The notes: generated from the letters alone by a model not told the origin. A stretch of DNA of 64,000 nucleotides from Chloroflexota bacterium (GCA_014360825.1 JACIWT010000004.1:62001-126000); one strand, 5' to 3'; numbered from the stretch's first letter, positions 40,936 to 51,552 are shown. Made by a program: numbers and translations.

Positions 40936-43900
40936 TTATCGTCTCTCCTCCAGTGTCTCCGGCGTGACTTGATCCAACCGTAGCGACACCGTCTGCGAGA
41001 TCCCGTCCGCGCCCATCGAAATACCGTAGATGGTATTAGCAGCCTCGATGGTATAGCGGTTGTGGGTGATGACGACGAATTGGGTTTTCTCGCTCAGGCT
41101 CTTGAGGATATCGCGGAAGCGCACCACATTGACCTCGTCGAGCATGGCGTCAACTTCGTCCAGGAAGCAGAACGGGGTCGAACTGGCCTTGACCAGGGCG
41201 AAGATCAGGGCGGCTGCCGTCAGTGCTCTTTCGCCGCCGGAGAGGAGAGCCAGGCTCTGCTGCCGTTTGCCTGGTGGCCGCGCGATGATGTCCACCCCAG
41301 TGTTGCCCAGGTCGTCGGGATCGGTGAGGGTGAGCCGCGCCGACCCGCCCCCGAATAGGCTCTGGAAATAGCGGCTGAATTCCTCCGCCACCACCGTGAA
41401 CACCGTCCGGAACTTCTCCTGCATGATGCGATCCAGTTCGGCGATGACCTCGCGCAAGGATTGCGCAGCCCGCTCCAAATCGGCGGCCTGTTCGGTCAGA
41501 AAGGTGTGACGATGGAGGACTTCCTGGTATTCCTGCGGTGCTTCGGGGTTGACGGTGCCCAGCCGGCGCAGCCGGGCTCGCGTCTCGCTGATCTCGTGGG
41601 AAAGCCCTTCGGGCAGTACCGTTACGGCCTCCAGGGTAACGATGTGGTCGTTCACCCACAGGCGCAATTGTTGAGGGCGTTCATCTTGCAACTCCACAGG
41701 GCCCAGTTCGCTTTCGATCTGGTGCACCAAATTGTCTATGGCATCCTTGCGCCGCTCCGTTTCCAGGATGGCTTGGTTGCGCGTTGCTTCCAGTCCGGAG
41801 AGGCGGGCCCGGGCATCGTTGAGCCGGGTTTCCAGGGCCTTCTCCTGGGTCTCGAGCGCGGATAGGCGCGATTGGTGTGGGGCAATGCGTTCGCTGAGAG
41901 ATGTGGCTTCCATCTCCAGATCCGCTATCGCCTGTTGGAGAGCAGCAACGCGAGCATCGAGTTCCGCCTCCTCACGAGATAGTGTCTCGGCGCGGGCGAG
42001 TTTCTCTTCCAGCCGAGCGTGAATGGCATCCCGCTCGCTCTGCAATCGCTCGAGCAGGGCCTGCCACTTCTTGACGTTCTCGGCGTGTACGGTCTGCTGT
42101 ATCTCTGCCTCTCCACGCTCGTGGCGCAGTTCAACGAGTGGCAAATCTGAGAGTTGCTCCTGCAGGGTGGCCAATTCGGCGCTCGCGGCTCCGTGTTCCG
42201 CCTCGAGACGACCGCGCTCCTGTTCTATGTCTCGGATTTTCTGTTCGAGGGCCTGGCGCTCACCTTCCAGTTGGGTGAGGATCAACTCGCGCCATTCTAT
42301 CTCCTGGCGGGCTCGCTGGAGCCGGCTCTCGGCTTCGGCAATGGCTTTTTCCTCCGTCCTCTGGGCAGAGAGGAGTTGGTCCCGCTGCGCCTCCAATTCG
42401 CCGAGATGGGTCTGTAGAGACGCATGCCGTTCCACCAGTTTTTGTAAGTCCTGCTCCAGCGCGTTTGTCTTTTCCCGCGAACGTTCGATGCGCGTTCCTA
42501 GGTCACGCCATTCCCGGTCCTGGCCCAAGAGCCCGGGCATCTCCGGGGTCCCGCCACTGAGGGGCCCGCGTGATAAAAGCACTTCCCCAGAGAGGGTTAC
42601 CGCCTTGCTCAGCCCGGGTGTGGCGCGCAGCACACGGAGGGCGGTGGCCAGATCGTTCACGATGGCGGTGCGTCCCAGGAGCAGTTGGAAAACAGGAGCA
42701 TATCGCCCATCGTATTCGATCAGGTCGGCGGCCAGGCCCATGACATCGGCTGAACCGGCCGGTTTGACGGGCGGCTCGGGGGAGAGTGAGTCTAAGGGCA
42801 GGAAGGTGGCCGAGCCGGCGGCAGACTGTTTGAGCCGGGCGATGCAGGCGTTGGCGACGTCCCAACTCTCGACCACAATGCCTTGTAGATATGGCCCCAA
42901 TGCCGATTCGATAGCGCGCTCGAGATGTACTGGCACACGGCACAGTGAGCTCACCAGGCCGATGACGCCCTCTGGTGGAGTGGAAAGGATGGCTCTCACC
43001 CCGCCTGGGTAGTCCGCCAGGTCCCGTTGCAGCCGCGCCAGCACACTGTGGCGCTCCTGGAGCCGCTCCAGTTCGCGGCGGGAGGCTTCCAGTTCGCTGC
43101 GCAATGCCTCGCGCCGCTCTGATGCTTCGGACATCTCGCGCCCCTTTGCCTGGCGTTCCTCCTCCAGGGCACGCAGTTCTTTCTCCCTCTTCTCGCTGTT
43201 GGCGCGGTATCCTGTTAGTTGCGCTTCGATCTGTTCGGCGATGGGGCGCTGTTCTTCGATAATCTGGCGATGTCCTTGTGCCTCTCGGTCTATCTCCGCT
43301 ATGCGCTCGCGAGCCTGAGTCTGGCGATTGTTTTGGTCCGCGAGAGTGGTGGCCAGATGGAAGACCCGTTGTCGGGCGGCTTCGATTGCCGCTTCGATCG
43401 CGGCACTTTGGGACTGGGCTGCTTTCAGTCCCTCGTCAGCGGCTCGCAACCTTTCCGTGCTCTTTGCCCAGGCTTCCTCGGCGGCACAGAGTTCAGCGGT
43501 GACCCCTTCGATTTCGCTGTCTTGCCTGGCTGCTTCTTCGCGCAGGGATTGGATCTCGGCAGTCAGTGTCTCACGGATTGCGGCCAGGTTTCGCCGCCGC
43601 TCTTCGCTCACGGCGAGTTCCCGCCGCTTCCCCTCTGTCTGGGCTTGCAACAAGGCAGCCTGCTCACGCCACAGTGTCAGGTCATCGCCGAGGTGCGTCT
43701 GCTCCTGGCGACAGGCGGCCAGTTGCTGTTCCAGGGCTTGCATGACTTGACGATGGACCCGGATGTCCTCCTCACATCGGGCTAGGGCCGCACGAGCCTC
43801 CGCCAAGTGTTCTGCCTCTTGATGCCAGCGATAGCCATACCAGATACGCAGCAGTCGCTCCAGGTCGCGGCTGACAAGGGCGTATTCCTCGGCCCGGCCC

Positions 43901-44526
43901 GCCTGACGCTGGAGGCTCTCCAGTCGTGGGGTGATCTCGTTGATGATGTCGTTCACGCGCAGGATATTCTGGCGGGTCTCTTCGAGTTTGTTTAGCGCAT
44001 CCTGGCGCTTGGCCTGATAGATGGTGATGCCCGCCGCCTCCTCGAAGAGGCTGCGGCGCTCTTGGGGGCGCAGGCTGAGGGCGGCGTCCACTAAGCCCTG
44101 CCCGATCACCACGTAGGCGTTGTTTCCCAGACCGCCCTTGCCCAGCAGTTCCACGATGTCCTTGAGCCGCACGCGATTGTTATTGAGATAATACTCGTTC
44201 TCGCCGGTGCGATAGGCGCGGCGGGTGATGGTGAGTTCACTGTACTCAATGGGCAGCCACTGGTCGGAGTTGTCCAGCGTCATGCTTACCTCGGCCATGC
44301 CCAGACGCGCCCGTTGCTGGCTGCCGGCGAAGATCATGTCCTCACTGCGCTTGGCACGCAAGTAGCGGTAACTCTGCTCGCCCAGAACCCAGCGGACGGC
44401 GTCGGCGATGTTGCTCTTGCCGCTGCCGTTGGGGCCAACGATGGCTGTGATGCCGCTGTCGAAATGGAATTCGGTGGGCGTGGCGAAACTCTTGTATCCT
44501 TGTAGGCGTAGGCTTCTCAGATGCAT
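40936..44526 (-). CDS. smc: Chromosome segregation protein SMC
   Basis: A 1196-residue SMC ATPase. Walker A is GPNGSGKSN (residues 31-39); long coiled coils run from about 170 to 500 and 680 to 1020. The hinge lies at about 510-660 ([36 protein letters not shown]). The C-terminal head has the signature [17 protein letters not shown] and Walker [14 protein letters not shown]. It compacts and segregates DNA with ScpAB. I use the ATG at 44526 ([14 protein letters not shown]); the frame to 44634 would lie inside rnc. It overlaps the rnc stop by 10 nt. Confidence 0.96.
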   Translation of the reverse strand: MHLRSLRLQGYKSFATPTEFHFDSGITAIVGPNGSGKSNIADAVRWVLGEQSYRYLRAKRSEDMIFAGSQQRARLGMAEVSMTLDNSDQWLPIEYSELTITRRAYRTGENEYYLNNNRVRLKDIVELLGKGGLGNNAYVVIGQGLVDAALSLRPQERRSLFEEAAGITIYQAKRQDALNKLEETRQNILRVNDIINEITPRLESLQRQAGRAEEYALVSRDLERLLRIWYGYRWHQEAEHLAEARAALARCEEDIRVHRQVMQALEQQLAACRQEQTHLGDDLTLWREQAALLQAQTEGKRRELAVSEERRRNLAAIRETLTAEIQSLREEAARQDSEIEGVTAELCAAEEAWAKSTERLRAADEGLKAAQSQSAAIEAAIEAARQRVFHLATTLADQNNRQTQARERIAEIDREAQGHRQIIEEQRPIAEQIEAQLTGYRANSEKREKELRALEEERQAKGREMSEASERREALRSELEASRRELERLQERHSVLARLQRDLADYPGGVRAILSTPPEGVIGLVSSLCRVPVHLERAIESALGPYLQGIVVESWDVANACIARLKQSAAGSATFLPLDSLSPEPPVKPAGSADVMGLAADLIEYDGRYAPVFQLLLGRTAIVNDLATALRVLRATPGLSKAVTLSGEVLLSRGPLSGGTPEMPGLLGQDREWRDLGTRIERSREKTNALEQDLQKLVERHASLQTHLGELEAQRDQLLSAQRTEEKAIAEAESRLQRARQEIEWRELILTQLEGERQALEQKIRDIEQERGRLEAEHGAASAELATLQEQLSDLPLVELRHERGEAEIQQTVHAENVKKWQALLERLQSERDAIHARLEEKLARAETLSREEAELDARVAALQQAIADLEMEATSLSERIAPHQSRLSALETQEKALETRLNDARARLSGLEATRNQAILETERRKDAIDNLVHQIESELGPVELQDERPQQLRLWVNDHIVTLEAVTVLPEGLSHEISETRARLRRLGTVNPEAPQEYQEVLHRHTFLTEQAADLERAAQSLREVIAELDRIMQEKFRTVFTVVAEEFSRYFQSLFGGGSARLTLTDPDDLGNTGVDIIARPPGKRQQSLALLSGGERALTAAALIFALVKASSTPFCFLDEVDAMLDEVNVVRFRDILKSLSEKTQFVVITHNRYTIEAANTIYGISMGADGISQTVSLRLDQVTPETLEERR

Positions 44527-45233
44527 GATGGTTGGCGGCGTTCCTTCCGTCCGAATTCTGTGGCGCGTGCAAGGGCAACCCGGGCCGCGGCCTGCTCGGC
44601 TGCTGCCTTGCTGGAGCCCAGTCCTACGCCCCACTGTTCATCGCCCACATAAACGGCCACGGTGAATTGCTTTGCATGGTCTGGACCTACCTCGTGGAGG
44701 GTGCGATAGGTGGGCGTGAGGTGTAGGGTTGCCTGCACGAGTTCCTGCAATTGTGTTTTGGCATCTTTATAGGCTTCGGCACTCAACAGGTCGCCAATCA
44801 AAGAGTGCAGATGCGGCCAGAGGACATGGCGCGTCATTTCCAGCCCTTGGTCTAGGTAGATAGCGCCGACAATGGCCTCGAAAGCGGCGCAAAGGATGGT
44901 AGGTCGTTCTCGCCCGCCAGTAGCCTCCTCGCCGTGACCGAGGTGCAGGTATTCGCCCACCCCCAACTGCACTGCCAAATTCGCCAGGGTGGAAGTCTGC
45001 ACCAGCGAGGAGCGCAGGGCGGTGAGTTCTCCCTCGCCGTATTCTGGGAAGCGCTGCCAGAGGTAATCGGCGGTGAGGAAGTTGAGCAGCGCATCGCCCA
45101 AGTATTCCAACCGCTCGTTGTCGGGGTAGGGCCAGTCAGGATTCTCATTGACATAAGAACGATGGGTCAGGGCCTGCTCCAATAGACCTTTGTCTTTGAA
45201 TTCGAGTCCCAGGTGGCGTTCAAGTTGGTTCAT
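44517..45233 (-). CDS. rnc: Ribonuclease III
   Basis: A 238-residue double-stranded RNA endonuclease. The catalytic domain has [35 protein letters not shown] (the family signature with catalytic Glu/Asp) and [14 protein letters not shown]. The C-terminal dsRBD has [20 protein letters not shown] and [18 protein letters not shown]. It processes rRNA and mRNAs. Its ATG overlaps the ROK kinase stop by 14 nt and its end overlaps smc by 10 nt, giving a tightly coupled rok-rnc-smc string. Confidence 0.95.
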   Translation of the reverse strand: MNQLERHLGLEFKDKGLLEQALTHRSYVNENPDWPYPDNERLEYLGDALLNFLTADYLWQRFPEYGEGELTALRSSLVQTSTLANLAVQLGVGEYLHLGHGEEATGGRERPTILCAAFEAIVGAIYLDQGLEMTRHVLWPHLHSLIGDLLSAEAYKDAKTQLQELVQATLHLTPTYRTLHEVGPDHAKQFTVAVYVGDEQWGVGLGSSKAAAEQAAARVALARATEFGRKERRQPSCI

Positions 45234-46203
45234 AGGCTCTCGGTGCTTGCGGTTGGATGGAGGAAAGTACCAGTGCTGCTGCGCCTAACGTCCCCACGTG
45301 CTCACCCAGGGCAGCGGGGACGATGCGCACCTGGCCAAAGGAGGGCATCACCCGCTCGGCGACGGTGGCCCGGATGGGCGCGAACAGGAGTTCCCCGGCC
45401 CTAGTTACTCCTCCTCCCAGGATGATGAGTTCCGGGTCAAAGCAGTGCACCAGGTTGACGAGGTGCACCCCGATGTAGAAGCCGGCACGGTGCAGCGCTT
45501 GCCGACAGAGTTCGTCGCCCTCCTGCGCGGCCTGGCTTACTATTTCGGCAGTGATAGTTGATGGATCTCGGACCATATCCAAAACTGCGGAGTGCGCCCC
45601 TTTCTGGATTTCACCCCGCACCCAGGCCGCAATCGCAGGGCCCGCTGCCAATGCCTCCAGACAGCCGATGTTCCCACAGGCACAGCGCGGGCCATTGGGC
45701 TCGACGGTCATATGCCCGATTTCCCCGGCCAGGCCATGGATGCCGAGCAGTAATTGGTCGTCTATGATGATGCCGCCGCCGATGCCGGTGCTAATGGTCA
45801 TATAGATCAGGTGATGCACACCCCGCCCCGCGCCGAAGCGGTGCTCTCCTAGAGCGGCGACATTGGCGTCATTGTTCACGAAGGTCGGCCGGCCGAAGGC
45901 GTCTGCAATCATATCGCGCAGGGGCACATTGTGCCAGCCAGGCAGGTTCACCGGCGCTATGGCCACGCCGCGCCAGGGGTCGAGGGGCCCTGGCGCGCCT
46001 ACGCCGATGCCCAGCACGGCCTCCGGGTTCTGCGCCGGGAATACTTCCGCGATGGCAGCGCGGATGCGCCCCCAAACGGCCTCCGGCCCCTCTTGAGCCA
46101 ACGTCAGCCGCGAGGCGGTCTGGCGGATTTCGCCCTCTGGTGTTACCAGGGCGGCGCGGATGCGCGTGGCTCCCAGGTCCACGCCGATAATGAGTGATTC
46201 CAT
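45220..46203 (-). CDS. ROK-family sugar kinase (glucokinase-like)
   Basis: A 327-residue ROK protein without a helix-turn-helix, so an enzyme rather than a repressor. The ATP-binding loop is IIGVDLGATRIRAALV. The catalytic region is FVNDANVAALGEHRFGAG, and the zinc-binding ROK signature is CACGNIGCLE preceded by GLAGEIGHMTVEPNG. It probably phosphorylates glucose or a related hexose with ATP. GGAGGGG precedes the ATG at 46203; the frame to 46257 lacks support. It is first in the rok-rnc-smc string. Confidence 0.9.
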   Translation of the reverse strand: MESLIIGVDLGATRIRAALVTPEGEIRQTASRLTLAQEGPEAVWGRIRAAIAEVFPAQNPEAVLGIGVGAPGPLDPWRGVAIAPVNLPGWHNVPLRDMIADAFGRPTFVNNDANVAALGEHRFGAGRGVHHLIYMTISTGIGGGIIIDDQLLLGIHGLAGEIGHMTVEPNGPRCACGNIGCLEALAAGPAIAAWVRGEIQKGAHSAVLDMVRDPSTITAEIVSQAAQEGDELCRQALHRAGFYIGVHLVNLVHCFDPELIILGGGVTRAGELLFAPIRATVAERVMPSFGQVRIVPAALGEHVGTLGAAALVLSSIQPQAPRAYEPT

Positions 46204-46294
46204 GGAAACCCCTCCGGTTGTGAAATAAAGTATACTCTCGTTGGCGAGGGGAGACAAATCAGATGGTAGGGGGTAGACTTCCCGCCTGCCGGGG

Positions 46295-47131
46295 CTACAA
46301 ATCGCGCTTCTCGAAAACGCGCAGGGCGAGGACCAGGGCGACCAGCGTGTAACCTACCACATAGATCATCATCGCGGTGCTGGGCGGAGAGGTAACGCTG
46401 AAGGGGGTCATACTGAACTCCCGGAAAATCGGGGGTTGCATCAGATAAGCGGCCCGTTTCCACACCGCCTCGGAGGGCATGATGAGGCTGGCGACGATGC
46501 CGATGTTCACTGCCGTTTCGTTGTGCAAGATGCTCCCGAATTGCTCCACCCAGCCGCCGATGAAGGCCACGCTGAAGAGCCCGAAGACCAATACGCCGTT
46601 GGCCAGCGTGGAGAGGAAAGTGCCACCGAGGAGGGAGAGGGTGAGGAGCACCAGTCCTTCCAGGATCATGAAGAGACTGCCTTCCAAGGGATGAGGGGGA
46701 AGGTGTCCTGATTCCAAGTAGGTGGCAAGGAGGACGCCGCCAATCATGAATGCCGTGTAGAGGACGAGCATTCCGGCGAAGCCCAGCCATTTGCCCAGGA
46801 GGATTTCCGCTCGGCGAATGGGCTTCACAGCGATGGCCTGTATCGTGTTGGAGGCGATCTCCCCGGAGATGGTATCCACCGAAGTGAGCACCGTCATCAC
46901 CACGATGAGGAAATTGACGGCATAGAGGGCCATCATGAGCAGAAGATTGACCCAATCGGGGAGGAACTGGGGCCTACTGGCAAGTTCCCTCTTTAATTCC
47001 CGGTAGATGAAGTGGAACCCAAGACCGTAAAGCAACAAGAAGGCTGCTCCCAGCAGCAAGGCCGCCCACATAATCTTGCGTCGGCGGACCTCGTGAAAGG
47101 TGAGTTCGGCGATCAAGAGGATGTTGGTCAT
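46295..47131 (-). CDS. ABC-2 type transporter permease
   Basis: A 278-residue membrane protein with six hydrophobic segments and the ABC-2 permease pattern: a cytoplasmic start TFHEVRRRKIMWAALLLG, then ISGEIASNTIQAIAVKPIRR, the coupling-helix region, and LVLALRVFEKRDL at the end. Its ATG overlaps the ATPase stop by 4 nt (ATGA). With the ATPase it forms an exporter of unknown substrate. The long upstream frame to 47314 is inside the ATPase gene and is not used. Confidence 0.87.
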   Translation of the reverse strand: MTNILLIAELTFHEVRRRKIMWAALLLGAAFLLLYGLGFHFIYRELKRELASRPQFLPDWVNLLLMMALYAVNFLIVVMTVLTSVDTISGEIASNTIQAIAVKPIRRAEILLGKWLGFAGMLVLYTAFMIGGVLLATYLESGHLPPHPLEGSLFMILEGLVLLTLSLLGGTFLSTLANGVLVFGLFSVAFIGGWVEQFGSILHNETAVNIGIVASLIMPSEAVWKRAAYLMQPPIFREFSMTPFSVTSPPSTAMMIYVVGYTLVALVLALRVFEKRDL

Positions 47132-48051
47132 CCTGGCTCTCCAGTCGTGCCGACGATTTCCAGAAAAAGATCTTCCAGCGAAAGCCGCTTTGGTTCCAGC
47201 GTGTACAATCGGGCACCCTGCTCGATGACCCAAGCGGCAATGGCGGGCAGAACCTCTTCGTCGTCCACTACCAAGTGCACGTGTGCCCCATCGGCTCGTA
47301 TCTCTGTGCCCCACTGCTTCAATCCCTCCAGCAGGGTAGGGGTGACGCCGCCCACGCGCATCTCCACAGTAGTTTGACCCTCTACCAGGCGCTGGAGTTC
47401 AGCCGTGCGCACGACCACACCTTCTTTTATAAACGCCACACGGTCGCACGTGATTTCCACTTCGCTCAGAAGGTGGGAGTTCAGGAACACGGTAGTCCCT
47501 TGAGAGCGCAGGTCGCGGATGATGTCGCGCACCAGTCGGCGCCCCAGCGGGTCCAGGCCAGAGGTGGGCTCATCGAGGAAGACCAGTTCTGGCTCGTTGA
47601 GGAGCGCTTGCGCCAGCCCAATCCGCTGCAGCATCCCCTTGGAGAAGGTCCGGAGGCGCGCATCGCTGTAGCGGCTCAAGCCGACTAGATCAAGGAGTGC
47701 AGGCGCTTGGCGCTCGCATTCGTCCTGCCCCATTCCCAGGAGCCTGCCGTGATAGATGAGCAGTTCGCGGGCGGTGAGCCAATCGTAGAAGCGGAAGTGC
47801 TCGGGGAGAAAGCCGATCTTTCGCTGGATGGAGCGGTCAGTGAACGGACAGCCCAGAATCCGCGCGGTGCCGGAGGTGGGCGCCGTGAGCCCAAGGAGCA
47901 TTTTGATGGAAGTGGTCTTGCCCGCGCCGTTGGGGCCGAGAAAACCGAAGATCTCGCCCCGCTCGACGCGCACGGTCAGGTCCGCGACGGCGACTTTTGT
48001 GCCGTATTCCTTCCGCAGACTACTGGTCTCAATGGCTGATGTCGAAGTCAT
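47128..48051 (-). CDS. ABC-2 type transporter ATP-binding protein
   Basis: A 307-residue ATPase: Walker A GPNGAGKTTSIKMLLGL, signature FSKGMLQRIGLAQALL (SKGM in place of SGGQ, common in this subfamily), Walker B LVFLDEPTSGLDP and the switch His (LNSHLLSEVE). The C-terminal DUF4162-like domain is present. I prefer ATG 48051 over 48096 because the latter lies in a repeat; no strong SD is seen. Export substrate unknown; the next gene downstream of the pair's promoter region is a membrane-anchored DUF4367-like protein on the same strand. Confidence 0.9.
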   Translation of the reverse strand: MTSTSAIETSSLRKEYGTKVAVADLTVRVERGEIFGFLGPNGAGKTTSIKMLLGLTAPTSGTARILGCPFTDRSIQRKIGFLPEHFRFYDWLTARELLIYHGRLLGMGQDECERQAPALLDLVGLSRYSDARLRTFSKGMLQRIGLAQALLNEPELVFLDEPTSGLDPLGRRLVRDIIRDLRSQGTTVFLNSHLLSEVEITCDRVAFIKEGVVVRTAELQRLVEGQTTVEMRVGGVTPTLLEGLKQWGTEIRADGAHVHLVVDDEEVLPAIAAWVIEQGARLYTLEPKRLSLEDLFLEIVGTTGEPG

Positions 48052-48071
48052 CGTGTTTGAGAGTTTTCCTG

Positions 48072-48141
48072 TTTCACCGCGGAGAGCGCGGAGCACACAG
48101 AGGAGAACATGTTTGATTTCTCCGCGCTCTCGGCGGTGGAG
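48072..48141. repeat. Long 'CACAGAG'-type intergenic repeat (family D), copy 2
   Basis: TTCACCGCGGAGAGCGCGGA, CACACAGAGGAG, an AT-rich centre, then TTCTCCGCGCTCTCGGCGGT: complementary halves as in the copy at 18965-19036. Confidence 0.68.
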
Positions 48142-48146
48142 AATTG

Positions 48147-49025
48147 TTAGAACATAGACTCGGCGACGGCGACCAATTGCTCCGGTGTGGCCATGCCCTG
48201 TAGCCCGTATACGATATTGTCTTTCTCGAAAACCAGCATCCAGTGGCCCTCGGCTTCGTCTGTGCCAGCCTCGCCGATGATAAGCCCTGTGGAGCCTGCC
48301 ACCGAGACTTCTTGATACGAGGCATAATTCATCGGCACGGGGATGACGAGGGTGTTAGCCCAGTCAATGGATTCCGCCAGTTGCGAAGCCTCGTCTTCAG
48401 ACATCCCCGCCATGCGCAAGGCGAACTTACCCAACTCCTCCAAGTTCAGGTCAGGGGGGAGTTGGATTTCTGGCGAGGGTGCTTCGACAAGTTCTATGGT
48501 GCCGCGTGACGATGAATACCAGGCGCTAAATACCTTGGGGATGTTCGCGTCCACACGGGCTCCGTCCAAATTCGAGGGTATAGGAACATCGGTCCTGCCT
48601 AGCGCTTCCTGAATGGCGCGCACGTGATCTACCTTGACCGTAACCCGGAAAGATACCTCGTCTTGCACTCGCATGGTGGATGGCCCGCTATACCCTTCTG
48701 GGAGCCAGGCTGGAAGACGGACTTGAAACCCCGCCAGGCTGCTGGCCTGATGAACGGAATTCACCGCCGTGGAAGAGTCGGGATCGCCGGTGAACTGCAC
48801 TTGGTCAGATAAGGCTGTCTCCAGAACATCTGCGAAGGTTGGGTTCCCCTCTAAGGCGGAGATGTTGATGGGGATGGCGGCGAACTTGCGGACTCGGAAG
48901 ATGCCTAGGAAGTCAGATGCGGCTGTCCGCAAGGGCGGATAGAAGACGAACAGGGCGAGAACAGCGATCAAAGTGATGCTGACCCACGCCGTTCGCCAAT
49001 GACGAGACGTAAGGTGGTTTAACAT
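48147..49025 (-). CDS. Membrane-anchored DUF4367-like protein
   Basis: A 292-residue protein with a short cytoplasmic start (MLNHLTSRHWR), one membrane helix (TAWVSITLIAVLALFVFYP) and a large extracytoplasmic part. The latter has VRLPAWLPEGYSGPSTMRVQ and the terminal strand region EGHWMLVFEKDNIVYGLQG, typical of DUF4367 domains found in anti-sigma-like or sporulation-type membrane proteins. I use ATG 49025 with AAAGGAG 10 nt upstream. The open frame extends to 49334, but that part has no RBS and reaches into the divergent promoter. No sigma factor gene is adjacent. Confidence 0.68.
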   Translation of the reverse strand: MLNHLTSRHWRTAWVSITLIAVLALFVFYPPLRTAASDFLGIFRVRKFAAIPINISALEGNPTFADVLETALSDQVQFTGDPDSSTAVNSVHQASSLAGFQVRLPAWLPEGYSGPSTMRVQDEVSFRVTVKVDHVRAIQEALGRTDVPIPSNLDGARVDANIPKVFSAWYSSSRGTIELVEAPSPEIQLPPDLNLEELGKFALRMAGMSEDEASQLAESIDWANTLVIPVPMNYASYQEVSVAGSTGLIIGEAGTDEAEGHWMLVFEKDNIVYGLQGMATPEQLVAVAESMF

Positions 49026-49290
49026 AACGCGCACACTCCTTTCCGAACCCCGTGATTGGGAATTCTGAACGCGACTCCGAAAACGAGCCAGTGCTTGGTA
49101 TGGAGACGCTTGAACCCCCTGGTTGGGTTCCATCAAATTGGCTATGGCCGACGCACTCACCGCCGAAAGAGAAAATGTGACATCTTGTGGACGTGATCTG
49201 GCGATGGCAAGAAAACGCCAAATGCCAATGTATAAACCTGACCAGAGTATACCTTGCTTGGCAACAGGAGCCAAAATGGAACTTTGGCAC

Positions 49291-49319
49291 TTGACAAATG
49301 GCCCAAAGTATGGTATGAT
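49291..49319 (+). promoter_or_regulatory. Promoter of the SorC regulator
   Basis: TTGACA (49291-49296), 17-nt spacer, TATGAT (49314-49319). The expected start (about 49326) is only about 2 nt before the ATG at 49328, so the mRNA is probably leaderless. Confidence 0.78.
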
Positions 49320-49320
49320 A

Positions 49321-49348
49321 TTCACAAATGTCAATTAACATTCGTGAA
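49321..49348. promoter_or_regulatory. Candidate SorC operator spanning the start codon
   Basis: TTCACAAATGT (49321-49331), CAATTA, ACATTCGTGAA (49338-49348): an 11-bp inverted repeat with one mismatch covering the transcription start and the ATG. A related half-site TTCACAAAT recurs at 50431 upstream of the binding-protein gene. Confidence 0.65.
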
Positions 49349-50317
49349 TCACCGAACGCAAAGCGCGACCATATCCGATTGCTGGTCGAAGTTGCCCAAG
49401 CCTACTACGAGCAGGGACGCACCCAAGAGGAGATTGCCCGGGGCCTGAGCGTTTCCCGATCCCAGGTCTCCCATTATCTTGCCGAAGCACGCGAGATGGG
49501 GATCGTCCAGGTCCGGGTGGTGGATCCGCGGGAGCGGGCTGCCGGCGTGGAGGGTCGGCTGAAAGAACGTTTTCCTCATCTCAAAGAAGTGCGGGTGGCA
49601 CCGCTTTTTGGAGGTGGGGTGGATGTGATCCGCCGGGTGATCGGGCGCACCGCGGCGGAACTTCTGCGCGAAGCAGTGCTGCCAGGGCACCGGGTCTGTA
49701 TCGGCTGTGGGCGCACTCTGCGCGAGATGGTGCAGGCACTACGTCCCGGCCCTGTGGAAAACGTGGCCTTGGTTCAAGCGATGGGCAGCATCGGCCACGA
49801 GGCGCTGGACATTGACTTCAGCGAACTGGCCCGCGAGGCTGGCAAGGCCTTCGGCGCTCGAGTTTACATCATCCATGCTCCGGCTATCTTGGGTGGTGGT
49901 ACTGCGGCGGAATTGGTGGGTGCCAACTCGCCCATCGCCCAAGCCCTGAAACTGGCCCGTTCTGCCGACATCTATATGGTTGGCCTTGGCTCTATGGAGA
50001 GCGACCTCCTCTATGCGCGAACTGGCCTTATCCCGGACCCCGAAATGCAAATCCTGCAGAAAATGCCCGTGGTGGGTGACATCTGTGGCCGCTTCTTTGA
50101 TCTGGCAGGCCAACCTCATCCGTCACCTTTCGAGGAGCGCGTCGTTGGGATCGAACTGGACGATTTGAAACGGGCGCTTTTGGCCGTCGGGGTTGCTGGC
50201 GGACCAGACAAAGTCGCACCGCTTCTCGGAGCACTGCGGGGCCGTTACATCAGCGGGATTGTCACGGATGAGCAAACCGCATGGGCGCTGCTGCGCCTGG
50301 ACGAACAGACATCCTGA
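49328..50317 (+). CDS. SorC/DeoR-like transcriptional regulator of the sugar operon
   Basis: A 329-residue protein. The N-terminal helix-turn-helix is AQAYYEQGRTQEEIARGLSV followed by SRSQVSHYLAEAREMGIVQV. The C-terminal sugar-phosphate-binding domain has GCGRTLREMV, NVALVQAMGSIG, a GGGTAAELVGANSPIAQAL loop and DIYMVGLGSM. SorC regulators respond to phosphorylated sugars. It is the first gene of the transporter operon. An inverted repeat over its own start predicts autorepression, released by the kinase or isomerase product (inference). Confidence 0.92.
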   Translation: MSINIRESPNAKRDHIRLLVEVAQAYYEQGRTQEEIARGLSVSRSQVSHYLAEAREMGIVQVRVVDPRERAAGVEGRLKERFPHLKEVRVAPLFGGGVDVIRRVIGRTAAELLREAVLPGHRVCIGCGRTLREMVQALRPGPVENVALVQAMGSIGHEALDIDFSELAREAGKAFGARVYIIHAPAILGGGTAAELVGANSPIAQALKLARSADIYMVGLGSMESDLLYARTGLIPDPEMQILQKMPVVGDICGRFFDLAGQPHPSPFEERVVGIELDDLKRALLAVGVAGGPDKVAPLLGALRGRYISGIVTDEQTAWALLRLDEQTS

Positions 50318-50456
50318 GCCAACGGCGGTTGAGCGCAGACACAGATCGGCGTGAAAAACACACGTTTGAAAAAGAGGGAAGGGAGGTGGTACTCGCGGAG
50401 GCGAATTTCCTGACTCACGGTGAGATGATCTTCACAAATTGAAAGGAGGATGTGAG

Positions 50457-51542
50457 ATGAAGAAACTGCTTTTGGTACTGACCCTGATTGCCACTGTCTT
50501 GGCTCTGGGCGCTTGCGCACCAACACCGACTCCGGTTCCCCCGACACCGACGCCCGTTCCGCCCCCACCGACTCCGGTGCCGCCCACAGCCACACCGATC
50601 ACCTGGAAAGAGCCAACGATCCTGACCGACCGGATGGGCACCGCCGATGATCTGGTGGTTACTCCGGAGGAGATCGCTGCTGCCAAAGCGCACTTGGGGG
50701 ATAGTTTCGTCGGCATCATCCCCTGCACTATGGCTACGGAGTATCACTTCACGGTTGCCGACGCGGCCCGCAAGGCGTTGGAGGGGTACGGCCTCAAGGT
50801 CCAGCTCGTAGACCCCGAGGCCAAGTCCGAGAAACAAATCACCGCCATCGAGAACTTTGCCGCCGCTGGGGCCAAAGTGATCGTGATCTGCGTCCTCGAC
50901 CCCAAGGTCATCGAATCTGCCCTCAAGGAGGCCGCCGCCAAGGGCATTTTCACCGTCCAGTATGCTGGGCGCGAGTCGGCCTATAATGGCATCGGCATCT
51001 CCATTGAGGACTCTGACCTGGGCTACGCCGCAGGAGAGTACGCCGGGAAACTCATCAAAGAGGAGATGGGGGGCAAAGCCATCGTGGCCATCCTAGATTA
51101 CCCAGACCTGCCCAACGTGGTTATCCGGGCCGACAACATCGAGAAGGCGCTCTTCGAACAAGCTCCTGAGGCCACGATTGTGGGGCGCTACCTGGGCGGA
51201 ATCCAGGAGTATGGTCTGAAGTCCATGGAAACCGCTCTGCAGGCGCATCCGGATATCAATGTAGTGGTCAGCATTAACGATGCTGGTGCCTATGGTGCTC
51301 TGCAAGCCCTGGAAGCGGCAGGCAAGGATCCACAGAAGACCATCATTGTGGGCATTGACGCGGAGAAGATGGCCTTGGACTTGATCAAGCAAGGCGGGAT
51401 GTACCGGGGCACGGTAGACACCCAACCGGCTCGGACCGGCGAGATGGTGGCTCAGGGAGTGGTGAAACTGCTGGCCGGTGGTACTGTTCCACGCGACATC
51501 AAGGTGCCGGTCAAAGTCATCACCCGGGCTGATTTGCAGTAA
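50457..51542 (+). CDS. Sugar ABC transporter substrate-binding lipoprotein
   Basis: A 361-residue lipoprotein with signal peptide and lipobox ending LALGAC (Cys20). A Pro/Thr linker (PTPTPVPPTPTPVPPPPTP) precedes a periplasmic-binding type I domain: HFTVADAARKALEGYGLKVQ, VIVICVLDPKVIESALKEAA, INVVVSINDAGAYGALQALE and VGIDAEKMALDLI. The fold is of the ribose/galactose family. AAAGGAGG precedes the ATG at 50457. A strong hairpin after the stop probably protects this upstream message and lowers permease expression. Confidence 0.92.
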   Translation: MKKLLLVLTLIATVLALGACAPTPTPVPPTPTPVPPPPTPVPPTATPITWKEPTILTDRMGTADDLVVTPEEIAAAKAHLGDSFVGIIPCTMATEYHFTVADAARKALEGYGLKVQLVDPEAKSEKQITAIENFAAAGAKVIVICVLDPKVIESALKEAAAKGIFTVQYAGRESAYNGIGISIEDSDLGYAAGEYAGKLIKEEMGGKAIVAILDYPDLPNVVIRADNIEKALFEQAPEATIVGRYLGGIQEYGLKSMETALQAHPDINVVVSINDAGAYGALQALEAAGKDPQKTIIVGIDAEKMALDLIKQGGMYRGTVDTQPARTGEMVAQGVVKLLAGGTVPRDIKVPVKVITRADLQ

Positions 51543-51552
51543 ATGCACTGCG

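Noticed and set aside
46143-46955. 270-codon frame overlapping the ABC-2 permease and ROK genes on the same strand
   Set aside because: Out of frame with both real genes; His/Pro/Arg-rich shadow.
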